Source of the DNA: Mantis religiosa
Lineage: Eukaryota > Arthropoda > Insecta > Mantodea > Mantidae
Length of the DNA: 64,000 nucleotides
Direction of reading: 5' to 3'
Assembly (NCBI GenBank): GCA_030765055.1
Contig: JAUKNK010000331.1
Location: 496,001 to 560,000, forward strand
A program made the translations under genes and the position numbers. Position 1 is the first letter of the stretch; every line of letters begins with the position of its first letter. The notes below the pieces were generated by a model. The model was not told the DNA's origin. It ran no database searches and was given only the letters and a program-made list of their open reading frames with translations. Shown piece after piece: positions 62,219-64,000 of the stretch.

Positions 62219-64000
62219 AAATGGGACAACAGAAAAGGAGATGAACCCACAGTCACAATTGGTGTCAGAAGTAGGATATCGTCAATGGACGCGGCATTGG
62301 AAAAGATTTTACAGAAAATGGAAGAAATGAAGGCTGAGTTAACAATGAAGACGGAAATGGCACACAACAACCTGGCAGCGGAACTGAAACAAATGAACGC
62401 TGCTAACGATAACATCACCGAGAAAATGGAACAGAAGTTGGAGACAGCAAATAAAAACTTGGCCGCGACGATGACCGCGAAGATGACCGAATTAACTTCT
62501 GAAATGAAGGCTGCCAACGAAGCCCTCGCCGAAAAATTTGAAGAAAAGCTGGCCGGCGTGAGGGATGACGTCACGGAGCTGCGCAAGTGGACGAGCGCGT
62601 CGAAGGCCTGGCGAGCCGCGTTAACGACCTGGAGGGAAAGGCCGACAGCAACACAAAGTCCCTGAACGCCATGGTGGAGGACGTCGTCGGCAGGAGGTTC
62701 AAGGATTTAAAGGTCGACGTGCCGGGACGTGACACATCTGTGAGCGTCGAACCTCCTAAATACGACGGCGCGACAACTTTCGAAGTCTTCCGCCGTCAAT
62801 TCGACACGGTGCCCAAACACAACAAGTGGTCACCAGAGGAAGAGGCCGCACAGTTAATAGCCAGCCTCCAGGGACGGGCCGCAGAAGTCGTGAACGCGGT
62901 CCAGACAGCGGCGGCGCCCAAGGAAATCTGGGAGGCCCTGGTGAATTGTTTTGGAAACCACCGCTTAGCCGCAGCGTACCGCAGCCAGCTGAAGTCAAGG
63001 TCACAGCAGCCAGGGGAGACGCTGCAGGAGTTCGCCTTGGCAATCGAGCAGCTGGCAAGCAAAGCCTTAGTTGACATCCCACCAGAGTTCGTATCCCGAG
63101 AGGCTGCCTACACCTTTGTCGACGATATACGAGACACAGAGATTCGTCAGCGCCTAATGCTTGGCGATTGCAAAACCATCCATGAGTCGCTAATGGCAGC
63201 ATTGAGGATGGGGACGGCCAAGGTGACGGCTACCATGACTTCCAGAACAAGGAGTATCCGCTATAATGGGGACCGAAGACCAGTCGATGGACGCCGGCGA
63301 AGACCTAGTGGCCTGTGCGTGGGGTGTGGACACGTTAATGTTAATGTCAGAGGTTCTACTCCCATTAGTCCTGGACCCGTTGGACCAAGGACCAGGGCGT
63401 CCTTCGACCAGGGAGTTACCGAGCTGTCCCAAAAGGGCGCCCGGCGCCTCCGTGGGATTTTCCATAGGGCAAGAACTAGAGACTAACAAGCCCCCCCCCC
63501 ATCTGGTCCTATGGACTCAAGACGGGATGGAAGTGGATACGCCACTTACGCGCGCCAACTCCATAATGGGAAGGCTACCGATATGACCTCGGTGGGGCCG
63601 CCTGGTGATCTAGCACACCTTCTACTAGCTATGCTGGCTAGTACGCGGGAATATTAATGGCTTCCCTCAACCCCGTCCGGAGACGTACCCGATCTCCCAT
63701 GGGTATCGGGAACCACTGTCCCCTCGAGTCCAACCCAATCCGAACTGGTGGGGTGGAAAGCCGGGAAACCTGGAGAGACACTGCCCACACCAATGGACAG
63801 AAGCCGGAAAAACGAATAAGGCCTGGCGTGGCGAGAGGCACGTTGGCGGTGACATCACCATCCCTCACGAGTGACACTGCGCGCCGTCAGCCAGCTTGTG
63901 GATGACAGCCTCATCGCAGATGGTTGGGTGAGAGGGAAGCCGCGCCGCGTGCTCGTAGACACCGGGGCAGCCGTGACCATCATCAGTCCTAACGTGGCCA
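62219..64000 (+). mobile_element. Second Gypsy copy, 5' end truncated, running off the window
   Basis: Only the last bases of an LTR-like sequence (AACCCACAGTCACA) precede the primer-binding site TGGTGTCAGAAG at about 62263. gag follows, then the start of the protease region up to the window end (VDDSLIADGWVRGK and LVDTGAAVTII near 63900-63990). It is the same family as 40726-45275 but distinctly diverged. Confidence 0.88.
62285..63486 (+). pseudogene. Gypsy gag, frameshifted
   Basis: The frame starts at MDAALEKILQKMEEMK (62285) with a heptad-rich N-terminus. It shifts near 62580-62590 into the frame MDERVEGLASRVNDLEGKADS...FEVFRRQFDTV, IASLQGRAAEV, FVDDIRDTEIRQRLM. The zinc knuckle is destroyed (CVGCGHVNVNV). 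Compared with the 44-kb copy it has one coiled-coil repeat block instead of two. It is non-functional. Confidence 0.85.

Overview
This window looks like transposon-dense nuclear DNA from an animal, most probably an insect. The evidence is AT-rich intergenic DNA, C2H2 zinc-finger genes with GT-AG introns, several tRNA-derived SINE families, and abundant Penelope-like, LINE, Ty3/Gypsy and Tc1/mariner/pogo elements. The zinc-finger proteins start with acidic MD.K.EIKEE-type leaders that I associate with polyneopteran insects; that placement is a weak inference. No bacterial-type operons, rRNA genes or intact tRNA genes were seen. Family names such as SINE-A or PLE-1 are my own labels.

Host genes. 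Two paralogous three-exon C2H2 zinc-finger genes lie on the + strand. Gene 1 has coding exons 7723-8181, 22440-22471 and 25749-26790 (510 aa, nine fingers). Gene 2 has 48685-48906, 49883-49938 and 53579-54680 (459 aa, eleven fingers). Both use the same intron phases (0, then 2), a short middle exon and an ..LC.. motif at the start of the last exon, so they arose by duplication. Everything else recognised is mobile DNA or its relics, much of it inside their introns.

Layout. 1-7.2 kb: nested head-to-head Penelope-like elements (PLE-1, PLE-2) with a LINE tail inside. 7.7-26.8 kb: gene 1, whose introns hold a Neptune-like PLE inverted pair, SINE pairs, three mariner relics, an almost intact PLE, a nearly full-length pogo/Tigger transposon (17471-20003) and more PLE tails. 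26.8-35.3 kb: SINE-D, LINE pieces, two halves of one transposase type, and a LINE with EEP endonuclease and reverse transcriptase broken by one stop codon. 37.3-45.3 kb: a 127-bp tandem array on the end of an RNase H LINE, a 108-bp tandem array grown from a SINE tail, a PLE endonuclease fragment and a truncated Gypsy element. 48.5-54.7 kb: gene 2. 55-64 kb: SINE-D copies, a PLE relic, the opposite-strand copy of the RNase H LINE with its array, and the start of a second Gypsy copy.

Most interesting: (1) a 50-57 bp retroposon-like sequence present three times with the same 5' start, a CA-rich 3' tail and 14-15 bp target-site duplications at two loci; (2) PLEs, and the tRNA-like SINE-A, repeatedly inserted as head-to-head inverted pairs, one pair flanked by a perfect 14-bp duplication; (3) hammerhead-ribozyme-like cores in the tails of several PLE families; (4) tandem arrays that grew from the 3' ends of a LINE and of a SINE.
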